This document shows, one piece after another, positions 16,421-23,428 of a DNA stretch of 64,000 bases (within the stretch, counting starts at the first letter, position 1; every line of letters starts with the position of its first letter). The notes beneath the pieces were generated by a model that saw only the letters and a list, made by a program, of their open reading frames with translations, was not told where the DNA came from and made no database searches. The translations under genes and the position numbers were made by a program. Location of the stretch: assembly GCF_003428875.1 (NCBI RefSeq), contig NZ_QQRS01000003.1:333501-397500 (forward strand), read 5' to 3'. The DNA is from Planomicrobium okeanokoites (GTDB taxonomy: Bacteria > Bacillota > Bacilli > Bacillales_A > Planococcaceae).

Positions 16421-17689
16421 ATGAAGAAATCAGGAAAGATTTTCACAACAGCCATGTTGGCGGTCACTTTGATGATGCCGGCTATGGGCGTAAGCGCCAA
16501 TGAAGGAAACGCGGCAGACAATGGGAATGGCAATGAAAAATTCCGGGTACTGGTTGATTCAGGCAATCAGAAAAACCTGAATAACATTAAAGAGCAATAT
16601 GGGGTCCATTGGGATTTCGCGGCTGAAGGTTTTACGACCGAGATGAATGAAAAGCAATTCAATGCATTGCAAAAAAACAAGAACATTACAATAGAAAAGG
16701 TTCCAGAACTTGAAATTGCCACTGCTACGGATCAGCCGGAAGCAAAGTATTCTGCAATGGCAGCTTCACAATCGACTCCATGGGGCATCAAAGCAATTTA
16801 TAATAATAGCAGCATTACTAAAACAAGCGGAGGCGCAGGAATCAATATTGCCGTGCTTGATACTGGAGTCAATACAAACCACCCGGACCTTCGTAATAAT
16901 GTGGAGCAATGTAAAGATTTCACAGTAGGTACATCATATACGAATAACAGCTGTACAGATCGTCAGGGGCATGGCACACATGTTGCCGGATCGGCACTGG
17001 CTGACGGCGGTACGGGAAGCGGCGTTTACGGTGTAGCACCGGATGCTGACCTTTGGGCGTACAAAGTATTAGGTGATGACGGATCAGGATACGCTGATGA
17101 CATCGCAGCAGCAATCCGCCATGCGGGAGACCAGGCTTCGGCTCTTGGAACTAAAGTTGTCATCAATATGTCGCTGGGTTCTTCGGGAGAAAGCAGCTTG
17201 ATCACGAACGCGGTAAACTATGCATACAATAAAGGTGTACTTGTGATTGCAGCAGCAGGAAACTCAGGTCCTTACCAGGGATCGATCGGATATCCTGGTG
17301 CACTTGTCAACGCAGTGGCTGTAGCGGCTCTGGAGAATACGGTTCAAAACGGAACTTACCGTGTTGCAGACTTCTCTTCACGCGGATATAGCTGGACTGA
17401 CGGAGACTATTCAATCCAAAAAGGCGATGTGGAAATCTCAGCTCCAGGAGCGGCGATCTATTCCACTTGGTATGATGGCGGATACGCTACAATCAGCGGT
17501 ACGTCTATGGCTTCACCACATGCTGCAGGTTTAGCGGCTAAAATCTGGGCGCAGTATCCTTCGGCATCAAATGTTGATGTAAGAGGAGAATTGCAGTACC
17601 GCGCATACGAAAACGATATCCTATCCGGTTATGGTGCCGGTTATGGCGATGATTATGCGTCAGGTTTCGGTTTTGCCACTGTGCAATAA
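16421..17689 (+). CDS. Secreted subtilisin-like serine protease (S8) with I9 propeptide
   Basis: The 422-residue preproprotein has a signal peptide (cut after VSA, about residue 26) and an inhibitor-I9-type propeptide (about 40-105, FRVLVDSGNQKNLNN...). The S8 catalytic domain carries D147 in AVLDTG, H184 in GHGTHVAG, N281 in AAAGNSG and S362 in GTSMASPHAAG. C164 and C178 lie close together before the catalytic histidine and may form a disulfide, as described for cold-adapted Bacillus subtilisins. ATG 16421 follows AAGGAG. The next gene is an RRNPP quorum regulator, so cell-density control of this protease is a reasonable hypothesis. A terminator separates them. Confidence 0.93.
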   Translation: MKKSGKIFTTAMLAVTLMMPAMGVSANEGNAADNGNGNEKFRVLVDSGNQKNLNNIKEQYGVHWDFAAEGFTTEMNEKQFNALQKNKNITIEKVPELEIATATDQPEAKYSAMAASQSTPWGIKAIYNNSSITKTSGGAGINIAVLDTGVNTNHPDLRNNVEQCKDFTVGTSYTNNSCTDRQGHGTHVAGSALADGGTGSGVYGVAPDADLWAYKVLGDDGSGYADDIAAAIRHAGDQASALGTKVVINMSLGSSGESSLITNAVNYAYNKGVLVIAAAGNSGPYQGSIGYPGALVNAVAVAALENTVQNGTYRVADFSSRGYSWTDGDYSIQKGDVEISAPGAAIYSTWYDGGYATISGTSMASPHAAGLAAKIWAQYPSASNVDVRGELQYRAYENDILSGYGAGYGDDYASGFGFATVQ

Positions 17690-17710
17690 TCGGTATTCCA
17701 ACAGCAAGGG

Positions 17711-17740
17711 CAGTTCCGGCTATAAGCCGGGGCTGTTTTT
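17711..17740 (+). terminator. Intrinsic terminator of the protease gene
   Basis: Stem CCGGC (17716-17720) with GCCGG (17726-17730), extended by outer CAG and CTG arms, then TTTTTT. Confidence 0.82.
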
Positions 17741-17779
17741 TATGGTATTATTTAATTAATCTGAAAGAAGGGTGAGGCT

Positions 17780-19009
17780 ATGAATATTGGTTCTGTGATA
17801 AAGTATTACCGCTCCAAAAACAATATGACACAATCCCAATTGGCTGATGGCATCTGCTCTATTTCCCATCTCAGTAAAATTGAATCGAATACCTATACGC
17901 CGCATGAATCGACGATTGAAGCACTGCTCCTGAAGATGGGGGTTCAATGGAAAAAAGAAATAGCCAAAAGAAGCCGGCTGGAACGCCAGTTGAATGATTT
18001 CGTCACATGCTCTTTGCACTACGATTTGGACGAAATGAAACTTCAATACGAAAAATTGCAATTGGACAATGATTATATCCAGTCGACGGATCTGGTCAAT
18101 CAATATGAACTGTATAAGTTCCGTTATTATCTATACATAAAAGATCAAACTCGTGCGGATCGGCAAAAAGCTATGCTGGAACGGATGAAGAATTCCTTCA
18201 CTGAGGCTGAAACCTGGATGCACCAACTTTTTCTGTCACTGTACTATACTATGGCCAATAAAAAAGAGCTTGCGATGGAATATGTCAATTCGCTGGATGG
18301 CGGAATCCAAAGTATTCCACAGAAATTCGAAGGGGAGTTCTATTACCAGAAGGCACGTTTGCTGATCATGCATGAACAATACGAATTGTCGGCCCATTTT
18401 GCTGAACTCTCGGTACAGTATTTCAAGTTGAATTATAATTACATCCGTCTGCTCCACGCCCAGCTGCTGTTGGCGATCAATTATATGCGGCGCAACCTGC
18501 TGGTACAGGCGGCTGGTATTTTTGAAGTGCTGAAACGCAATACCAGACTGACAGACCAGCAGGAACTCTATCATCAAACTTTGTATAATTTTGCTGAATT
18601 GCTGAAAACCCGTCACGATCATAATCAGGCGTTTGATTTGCTGACCGAATTACATGATATCCTGCCAAAAGATACATATTTTTATAAAGCGGTGCTTGTA
18701 AGCCTTATTGAAACAGCGGTGGAAGTAGGCGCAGATGCATGGAATTATGTGCGTGAACTGCGAGAGCTGGCTGCTGGTCCGGAGGATGAATACTTTTTGT
18801 TATACTTAAACTATTTCGAGAAACGAAATTTTTCCCAACCAGACCTTTTGGCTTATTCAGAGGAAAAAATGTTCCCATTTTTCAGAAAACATGGTTACAT
18901 AAGAGAAAGTAAAAAAATCGCATTAGAACTGGCTGAGCACTTTAAAAGTGCTAAGCAATGGGAAAAGGCGATGTACTATCAATCCTATTACGATAGAAAT
19001 GGAGGTTGA
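17780..19009 (+). CDS. RRNPP-type (NprR/PlcR-like) peptide-responsive transcriptional regulator
   Basis: The 409-residue protein has an N-terminal XRE helix-turn-helix (residues 1-60, IGSVIKYYRSKNNMTQSQLADGI in two parts, then SHLSKIESNTYTPHESTIEALL). About 340 residues of TPR-like helical repeats follow, rich in Tyr, Leu and Lys (FEGEFYYQKARLLIMHEQYELSAHFAELS and similar). This layout and length are those of NprR, PlcR and Rgg-type receptors, which bind a reimported peptide in the TPR groove. A pheromone-like gene starts 6 bases after the stop, and its Shine-Dalgarno lies in the last codons, so the pair is translationally coupled. A secreted protease lies directly upstream. Confidence 0.87.
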   Translation: MNIGSVIKYYRSKNNMTQSQLADGICSISHLSKIESNTYTPHESTIEALLLKMGVQWKKEIAKRSRLERQLNDFVTCSLHYDLDEMKLQYEKLQLDNDYIQSTDLVNQYELYKFRYYLYIKDQTRADRQKAMLERMKNSFTEAETWMHQLFLSLYYTMANKKELAMEYVNSLDGGIQSIPQKFEGEFYYQKARLLIMHEQYELSAHFAELSVQYFKLNYNYIRLLHAQLLLAINYMRRNLLVQAAGIFEVLKRNTRLTDQQELYHQTLYNFAELLKTRHDHNQAFDLLTELHDILPKDTYFYKAVLVSLIETAVEVGADAWNYVRELRELAAGPEDEYFLLYLNYFEKRNFSQPDLLAYSEEKMFPFFRKHGYIRESKKIALELAEHFKSAKQWEKAMYYQSYYDRNGG

Positions 19010-19015
19010 ATTTAT

Positions 19016-19177
19016 ATGAAGAAAGGGAAATTGATTTTATTGACTGGATTGGCTGTGGCCATGATGGCCATGGGAGCATGGGCTCCAACAGCTTCACAGG
19101 TGGATCATTCAGATGCAGTCGTCGCTTCCGGCGGCGTGCAGGAAAGCACAATCCCGACTATTTTACCTCCCCTGTAA
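19016..19177 (+). CDS. Putative signalling-peptide (pheromone) precursor
   Basis: This 53-codon gene is too short for most gene callers. It encodes a basic N-terminus (MKKGK), a hydrophobic signal core (LILLTGLAVAMMAMGAWA), a short polar linker (about residues 27-44) and a hydrophobic tail STIPTILPPL. GGAGG at 19001-19005 lies 10 bases before the ATG, inside the end of the upstream RRNPP regulator gene. Size, secretion signal, hydrophobic C-terminus and position all match NprX and PapR precursors of the Bacillus cereus group, although the tail sequence is different. The mature peptide is likely made from the C-terminal 5-10 residues. A strong terminator follows. Confidence 0.78.
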   Translation: MKKGKLILLTGLAVAMMAMGAWAPTASQVDHSDAVVASGGVQESTIPTILPPL

Positions 19178-19193
19178 AATAGCGGATTGTTCC

Positions 19194-19226
19194 AAAGCTC
19201 CCGGCCTAGGCCCCGGGAGCTTTTTT
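19194..19226 (+). terminator. Strong terminator after the regulator-pheromone operon
   Basis: Stem AAAGCTCCCGG (19194-19204) with CCGGGAGCTTT (19213-19223), followed by further T. It ends the regulator-peptide unit 16 bases past the peptide stop codon. Confidence 0.92.
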
Positions 19227-19324
19227 GTATGGGGGAAATATGCAGGAACGTTTAATATACAGCTGTTTATACTAAGTGAATTGGGCAATAATGTAGTAAC
19301 AAGGCGCAAAAGGAGGAGTTGCAG

Positions 19325-19981
19325 GTGAAAGTCAGGATTGAATGGAAATATCGGTCTGCCAAAGGTGTGGAAACCAGTTTTACATCAGAAGAGATGACAG
19401 CAGCTCAAGGCGTCTTTATTGCTGAAGATATTGAACGGACTAAACGAGTCAAAGAACTGGTATTCATCGATATGTACGATGACAGTATTTGGACGATGAA
19501 GGAAATGAAATCCTATTTAAAAAGCATTGAAACTGAACCACACGACATTACAGTCTATTTTGACGGCGGTTTTAATGTCGGAACCAAAGATTCGGGTTTG
19601 GGCTGCGTAATTTACTATAAGCAAAGCGGTAAATCCTACAGATTGAGGCAGAATGCGCAGATTGAGGGGCTGGTATCCAATAATGAAGCCGAATATGCAG
19701 CTCTTCATCTTTGTGTGCAGGAGCTGGAGTTTCTGGAAGTCAGAAATATGCCTGTCCGATTCAGCGGAGACTCTAAAATCGTTATTAATGGAATGAGCGG
19801 TGAGTGGCCGGTCATCGAATCAGAATTAGTGAGCTGGGCTGACCGGATTGAAATGAAACTTAAAACAATGGGCATCCAGGCGGAATTCGAGTTGATTCCG
19901 CGAAAAGAAAATTTTGAAGCGGACAGGCTCGCCACACAGGCATTGAAAGGCATTGAAATAACAGGGACCAGTATTATTTGA
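19325..19981 (+). CDS. RNase H-like (reverse-transcriptase-like) domain protein
   Basis: The 218-residue protein has an N-terminal part of about 75 residues that I do not recognise, then an RNase HI-type fold. The expected acidic metal ligands are present: D in TVYFDGGFN, E in SNNEAEYAALH, D in RFSGDSKIVI, and D in NFEADRLATQAL. It may cut the RNA strand of RNA-DNA hybrids; related Bacillus proteins are poorly characterised. The GTG at 19325 lies 8 bases after a perfect AGGAGG; an upstream TTG at 19319 is too close to it. Confidence 0.83.
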   Translation: MKVRIEWKYRSAKGVETSFTSEEMTAAQGVFIAEDIERTKRVKELVFIDMYDDSIWTMKEMKSYLKSIETEPHDITVYFDGGFNVGTKDSGLGCVIYYKQSGKSYRLRQNAQIEGLVSNNEAEYAALHLCVQELEFLEVRNMPVRFSGDSKIVINGMSGEWPVIESELVSWADRIEMKLKTMGIQAEFELIPRKENFEADRLATQALKGIEITGTSII

Positions 19982-19999
19982 CCATTCAAGTTGAGCTTA

Positions 20000-20032
20000 A
20001 TAATTTACATCGTGCACGATGTAAATTATAGT
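20000..20032 (+). promoter_or_regulatory. OhrR operator overlapping the ohr promoter
   Basis: A 30-base perfect palindrome spans 20000-20029 (half-site TAATTTACATCGTG). A SigA promoter is embedded in it, with TTTACA at 20004-20009 and TATAGT at 20027-20032, separated by 17 bases. A repressor bound to the palindrome would block the spacer. OhrR is encoded in the same operon, so autorepression relieved by organic peroxides is expected. Confidence 0.82.
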
Positions 20033-20070
20033 GGTTCATGAAAGAACATTTTGAATGGAGGAATAGAGAG

Positions 20071-20490
20071 ATGAAAGCTTTATATGAAACCACAATCATC
20101 AACACAGGCGGACGACATGGAGAAGTGTATTCAGAAGATAATATTTTCAATATGGATGTAGCAAAACCAGCAGCACTTGGCGGAGCACCAACAACTGCAA
20201 CCAATCCGGAACAATTATTTGCGGCAGGCTACAGTTCTTGCTTTAACAGTGCATTGGAACTGGTGCTTGAACGTGATAAAGTGAAAGTCGACAAAAGCGA
20301 AGTAAAAGCGACAATCTCCCTGCTTGGCGACAAAGAAAACGGCGGTGTTAAATTGGCTGCAAAACTGGAAGTCACCATCGAAGGAATCGATGAAGGGAAA
20401 AAGCATGAATATGTGGAGAAAGCACACCAATACTGCCCATATTCCAAAGCGATCAAAGACTCGGTGGATGTTGAAATCATCGTACACTGA
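20071..20490 (+). CDS. ohr: Organic hydroperoxide resistance protein (Ohr)
   Basis: The 139-residue protein is a thiol peroxidase of the Ohr/OsmC family. The two catalytic cysteines are C57 in AAGYSSCFNSAL and C122 in HQYCPYSKA, and the family start GRHGEVYSEDN is present. It reduces organic hydroperoxides in the cytoplasm using lipoyl or other dithiol donors. ATG 20071 follows TGGAGG; the upstream in-frame extension to 20038 has no site. It is the first gene of an ohr-ohrR-gpx run behind the palindromic operator. A hairpin with arms CCGCTCT and AGGGCGG (20503-20521) lies between it and ohrR and may lower expression of the repressor. Confidence 0.94.
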   Translation: MKALYETTIINTGGRHGEVYSEDNIFNMDVAKPAALGGAPTTATNPEQLFAAGYSSCFNSALELVLERDKVKVDKSEVKATISLLGDKENGGVKLAAKLEVTIEGIDEGKKHEYVEKAHQYCPYSKAIKDSVDVEIIVH

Positions 20491-20555
20491 TGACAGTGGA
20501 ACCGCTCTGAATTAGGGCGGGCTGGAGTCGCTATAAAACTAATGGACGTGATGTA

Positions 20556-20993
20556 ATGGAGCTTGGTCTAAAGCTGGAACAGCAATTATGTTTTGAAGTA
20601 TATAAAGCATCGAGCAATTTTACGAAAATGTATGCAAGAGTGCTGGAGCCATTTAATCTGACGTTTCCGCAATACCTGGTGCTTTTGGTGTTATGGGAAG
20701 AGAATCATATGGTGATGAAAGATATAGGGGCGCGATTAGGTCACGGGACCGGCACCTTGAATCCGATAATCAACCGCATGATCGAGCAGGGCCGGCTGAC
20801 GAAAAGGCAGTCGCCTGACGATAAACGGGCTTGGATCATTTCTTTGACGGATAAAGCTGAAAAAGAACATGCACCCATCAGCCAGGCAATCTACGATAAA
20901 CTGGTCAGCTGTAATTTCCTCGATGTGAATGCATTGACGCTTATGAAGAATTTAAAGCAATTAAATGCGTTCTTCGACGAGATGGAACTTTAA
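20556..20993 (+). CDS. ohrR: MarR-family peroxide-sensing repressor OhrR
   Basis: The 145-residue protein has the OhrR N-terminal signature LEQQLCFEVYKASSNFTKMY, in which C12 is the peroxide-sensing cysteine. The winged helix follows (MKDIGARLGHGTGTLNPIINRM and the wing TKRQSPDDKRAWIISLT). A second cysteine, C119, lies in the C-terminal dimer region and might allow a disulfide or mixed-disulfide step. Oxidation of C12 releases DNA. The target is most likely the palindrome at 20000-20029. The start codon has only a weak ribosome site, consistent with low repressor levels or coupling to ohr. Confidence 0.92.
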   Translation: MELGLKLEQQLCFEVYKASSNFTKMYARVLEPFNLTFPQYLVLLVLWEENHMVMKDIGARLGHGTGTLNPIINRMIEQGRLTKRQSPDDKRAWIISLTDKAEKEHAPISQAIYDKLVSCNFLDVNALTLMKNLKQLNAFFDEMEL

Positions 20994-21023
20994 CAAGTCA
21001 GTAAACGAAGGAGAGTAACTGGA

Positions 21024-21500
21024 ATGAGCATTTATGATTTTACAGCAGTGAAGCCTGATGGAAGTATCTATCCTTTGCGTGAGTATGAAGGTAAAGCGAT
21101 GCTGATCGTCAATACCGCTACAAAGTGCGGTTTGAGGGATCAATTCGATGGTCTCGAAAAATTGTATCAGAAATATGAAAAAGATGGACTCGTCGTTCTT
21201 GGTTTCCCATCCGATCAATTCGCTCAGGAGCTGGATAACGCAGAAGAAGCTGAGCAATCCTGCCGTATGACGTATGGCGTAACTTTTCCGATGCATGATT
21301 TGGTTAAAGTGAACGGCAAGAATGCCGATCCACTTTTCAAGTATCTGACTGAAAATAGCAAAGGCCTGTTTGGCAGCAGCATCAAATGGAATTTCACAAA
21401 ATTCCTGATTGATAAAGAAGGGAACCTGGTTGCCAGGTTTTCACCAAAAGATAAACCGGAAACTTTCGATCAGGAGATTCAGAAATACTTAGAGGTATAG
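21024..21500 (+). CDS. Glutathione peroxidase-family thiol peroxidase
   Basis: The 158-residue protein has the GPx fold with peroxidatic C35 in NTATKCGLRDQFDGLE, Q65 in FPSDQFAQE, and IKWNFTKFLID with the catalytic Trp and Asn. The common FPCNQF cysteine is Ser63 here. C80 in EQSCRMTYGVTFP can act as resolving cysteine, so a thioredoxin-dependent mechanism is likely. The gene begins 30 bases after ohrR with AGGAGAG at the start, and a terminator follows. It thus appears to be a third member of the OhrR-controlled peroxide operon, which is less common than the ohr-ohrR pair. Confidence 0.9.
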   Translation: MSIYDFTAVKPDGSIYPLREYEGKAMLIVNTATKCGLRDQFDGLEKLYQKYEKDGLVVLGFPSDQFAQELDNAEEAEQSCRMTYGVTFPMHDLVKVNGKNADPLFKYLTENSKGLFGSSIKWNFTKFLIDKEGNLVARFSPKDKPETFDQEIQKYLEV

Positions 21501-21506
21501 TTATGT

Positions 21507-21538
21507 AAAACCGAAGCAGATTCTGTTTCGGTTTTTTC
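21507..21538 (+). terminator. Intrinsic terminator of the ohr-ohrR-gpx operon
   Basis: Stem AAAACCGAAGCAGA with CTGTTTCGGTTTT and a following T run. Confidence 0.88.
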
Positions 21539-21587
21539 TATGCATTAATGAAAACCAATTTGAAAATCTCTATACATAACCAGTCAT

Positions 21588-21614
21588 AGCAAGGGTTACA
21601 AATTTTTCCTTGCT
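21588..21614. repeat. Inverted repeat AGCAAGG / CCTTGCT
   Basis: Perfect 7-base arms (21588-21594 and 21608-21614) with a 13-base loop lie about 70 bases upstream of the DUF4397 gene promoter. There is no T run after it, so it is an operator or chance structure and not a clear terminator. Confidence 0.35.
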
Positions 21615-21684
21615 TTTCCATCCGCAAAGAATTACTATGAAGTTAAATTATTATTAAAATATTCTGATATTTAGGAGTTTATTG

Positions 21685-21736
21685 TTGCAATATTTAATTA
21701 ACTAGGTTATAAATAAGTTGTATATTAATTATACAA
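21685..21736 (+). promoter_or_regulatory. Promoter of the DUF4397-sortase operon with palindrome at the start site
   Basis: TTGCAA (21685-21690) and TATAAA (21708-21713) are separated by 17 bases. The palindrome TTGTATA-TTAAT-TATACAA (21718-21736) sits over the expected start site at about 21720, a good place for a repressor. Confidence 0.62.
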
Positions 21737-21764
21737 AAACTAAACAGGAGAAGGAGTGGTTAGT

Positions 21765-22568
21765 TTGAAGAAGATTTTCGTTTCGATGTCAGTCGCATTT
21801 GTCTTGGTATTCTCGTTGCTCGCAGCAGGGGTTATGGCAGATAATCACACAGCAAAACTGAGAGTAGTCCATGCTTCACCTGATGCACCAGCAGTCGATG
21901 TATACGTAAATGGCGACTTGACTTTGGAAGAAGTGCCGTTTAAAGCGGATTCAGGTTATCTGGATGTACCCGCCGGCACCCATAACGTAGAAGTCTTTGC
22001 AGCTGGAACTGAATATGCTGAAGGCGAAGCGGTTCTGCAAGCTGATCTTACTGTTGAGGCTGGCAAAGCTTATACAGTCGCAGCAGCAAACACACTTGAT
22101 TCACTTGAATTCGTAGTAGCCGAAGATTCAATGGAAGTTACTGAAGGAAAAGCGAAAATCCGGGTTGGCCACTTGTCTCCTGATGCACCGGCTGTTGATG
22201 TCGGCATTATTGGCGGAGACGCATTGTTCAGTGGAGCTGAATTCCCGGCAATTACAGATTATGCAGAAGTTGACGCTGGAACTTATGATTTAGAAATCAG
22301 ACTGCCTGACGGTACGCAAGTGTTGCCTTTGGAAGGTACTGAATTGGCAGCAGGTACAGTCTATAGTGTATTTGCGGTAAATACAGTCGATTCGCTTGAA
22401 GTGCTTGCTTTAGTCGATTATGAAATGGCTGCTTCTCCTGATGGCATGCCGACTACAGGGCTTGGCACTCCAGAACAAAGCCAGACTAACTGGATGTTGA
22501 TGATTGCGGCAATGGCTGCAGTTTTAGCTGGAGGCGGAGTTGTTTTGAGAAAACGGTTTCAAAACTGA
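21765..22568 (+). CDS. DUF4397 surface protein with sortase signal
   Basis: The 267-residue protein has a signal peptide (MKKIFVSMSVAFVLVFSLLA...). Two DUF4397 repeats follow, each opening with a similar motif (LRVVHASPDAPAVDVYVNG and IRVGHLSPDAPAVDVGIIGG, about residues 29-47 and 131-150). The C-terminus has MPTTG, then GTPEQSQTN, a hydrophobic helix and RKRFQN: a sorting signal in which LPxTG is replaced by MPTTG. The protein should be exported and linked to the wall by the sortase encoded 13 bases downstream. TTG 21765 is chosen because AAGGAG lies 9 bases upstream, while the GTG at 21756 overlaps that site. Confidence 0.84.
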   Translation: MKKIFVSMSVAFVLVFSLLAAGVMADNHTAKLRVVHASPDAPAVDVYVNGDLTLEEVPFKADSGYLDVPAGTHNVEVFAAGTEYAEGEAVLQADLTVEAGKAYTVAAANTLDSLEFVVAEDSMEVTEGKAKIRVGHLSPDAPAVDVGIIGGDALFSGAEFPAITDYAEVDAGTYDLEIRLPDGTQVLPLEGTELAAGTVYSVFAVNTVDSLEVLALVDYEMAASPDGMPTTGLGTPEQSQTNWMLMIAAMAAVLAGGGVVLRKRFQN

Positions 22569-22581
22569 TATTCCGTTCCTC

Positions 22582-23187
22582 TTGATCGGAGCGGTGTTAT
22601 TGCTCTCTGGTTGTCAGGAAACAGCAGATGAAGTCAGTGTCCGTTCGAAAGATGTGGGCTTTGCTTCAGAGCGAAAATATACTGCATCTGATACGGCAGT
22701 AAAGACAGCTATTGAAAATCCCATTAATGCCTTGAAACGGGAGGGGATTGAGCCTGAAAAAATTTCAATTCCTGCAATAGGTGTAGAAGCGAAGACACTG
22801 CATCTTGGAACAAAAGAAAACGGGGAAATGGATGTTCCGGATACAATTGAAGATGTCAGCTGGTTTGAACCGGGATATAAACCTGGTGAAAATGGCCGCG
22901 CGGTAATTGCCGGACATGTAGACGGCATTGACGGACCAGCCATCTTCTGGGATTTGGCGGAGCTGGAAGCCGGTGATGAAATAATCGTAGAGGGGGAAGA
23001 CGGGCAATTGGTCTTTCGAGTCTACGCTATGGAATCAGTGGAGTTGGAGCTTGCTGATGTCCAATCGGTTTTCGGTTACCGATCTTCCCCGGAATTGGTT
23101 CTGATTACCTGTTCCGGAGATTATGATCACAATCGGGGAACCCGGGAAGAACGTTTGATTGTTTACACAGAATTAGTAGAGGAATAG
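22582..23187 (+). CDS. Class F sortase
   Basis: The product of about 201 residues has a short hydrophobic N-terminus ending LLLSGC, which could be a membrane anchor or a lipoprotein cysteine. The sortase fold carries H112 in VIAGHVDG, C177 in LVLITCSGDYD and an arginine (R185 or R188) in HNRGTREERL. These are the catalytic His, Cys and Arg of class F (sortase E/F-like) transpeptidases. It most likely anchors the MPTTG protein encoded directly upstream. The start is uncertain: the TTG at 22582 has no Shine-Dalgarno and lies 13 bases after the upstream stop, so translation is probably coupled; an ATT at 22570 and a GTG at 22594 are alternatives. Confidence 0.85.
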   Translation: MIGAVLLLSGCQETADEVSVRSKDVGFASERKYTASDTAVKTAIENPINALKREGIEPEKISIPAIGVEAKTLHLGTKENGEMDVPDTIEDVSWFEPGYKPGENGRAVIAGHVDGIDGPAIFWDLAELEAGDEIIVEGEDGQLVFRVYAMESVELELADVQSVFGYRSSPELVLITCSGDYDHNRGTREERLIVYTELVEE

Positions 23188-23194
23188 AAACTTC

Positions 23195-23226
23195 AGCGTT
23201 TTCCGCAAACGGAAAGCGCTTTTTTC
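23195..23226 (+). terminator. Intrinsic terminator of the DUF4397-sortase operon
   Basis: Stem AGCG-TTTTCCG with CGGAAA-GCGCT and a CAAA loop, followed by TTTTTT. Confidence 0.85.
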
Positions 23227-23276
23227 TTTTGAAGAAAAGAAGAAGAAATGAGATTATTTGGGAAATTTATGATAAC

Positions 23277-23298
23277 AAATATTAATTGGTTAATATTT
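23277..23298. promoter_or_regulatory. Perfect inverted repeat upstream of the GGDEF-EAL gene
   Basis: Arms AAATATTAA (23277-23285) and TTAATATTT (23290-23298) flank TTGG. It lies 130 bases before the start codon of the c-di-GMP gene. It may be an operator; no factor can be named. Confidence 0.4.
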
Positions 23299-23428
23299 AA
23301 AATAGAGAAACTTTTTTACTGTATGCTACTTTATTGGTTTCATATTTGATATTATTAAGTTCAATAGATATCTTTTTGCGGTTTTCGACATATTTCGCCG
23401 CTATTCATCTTTAGGAGGATTTAAACTA

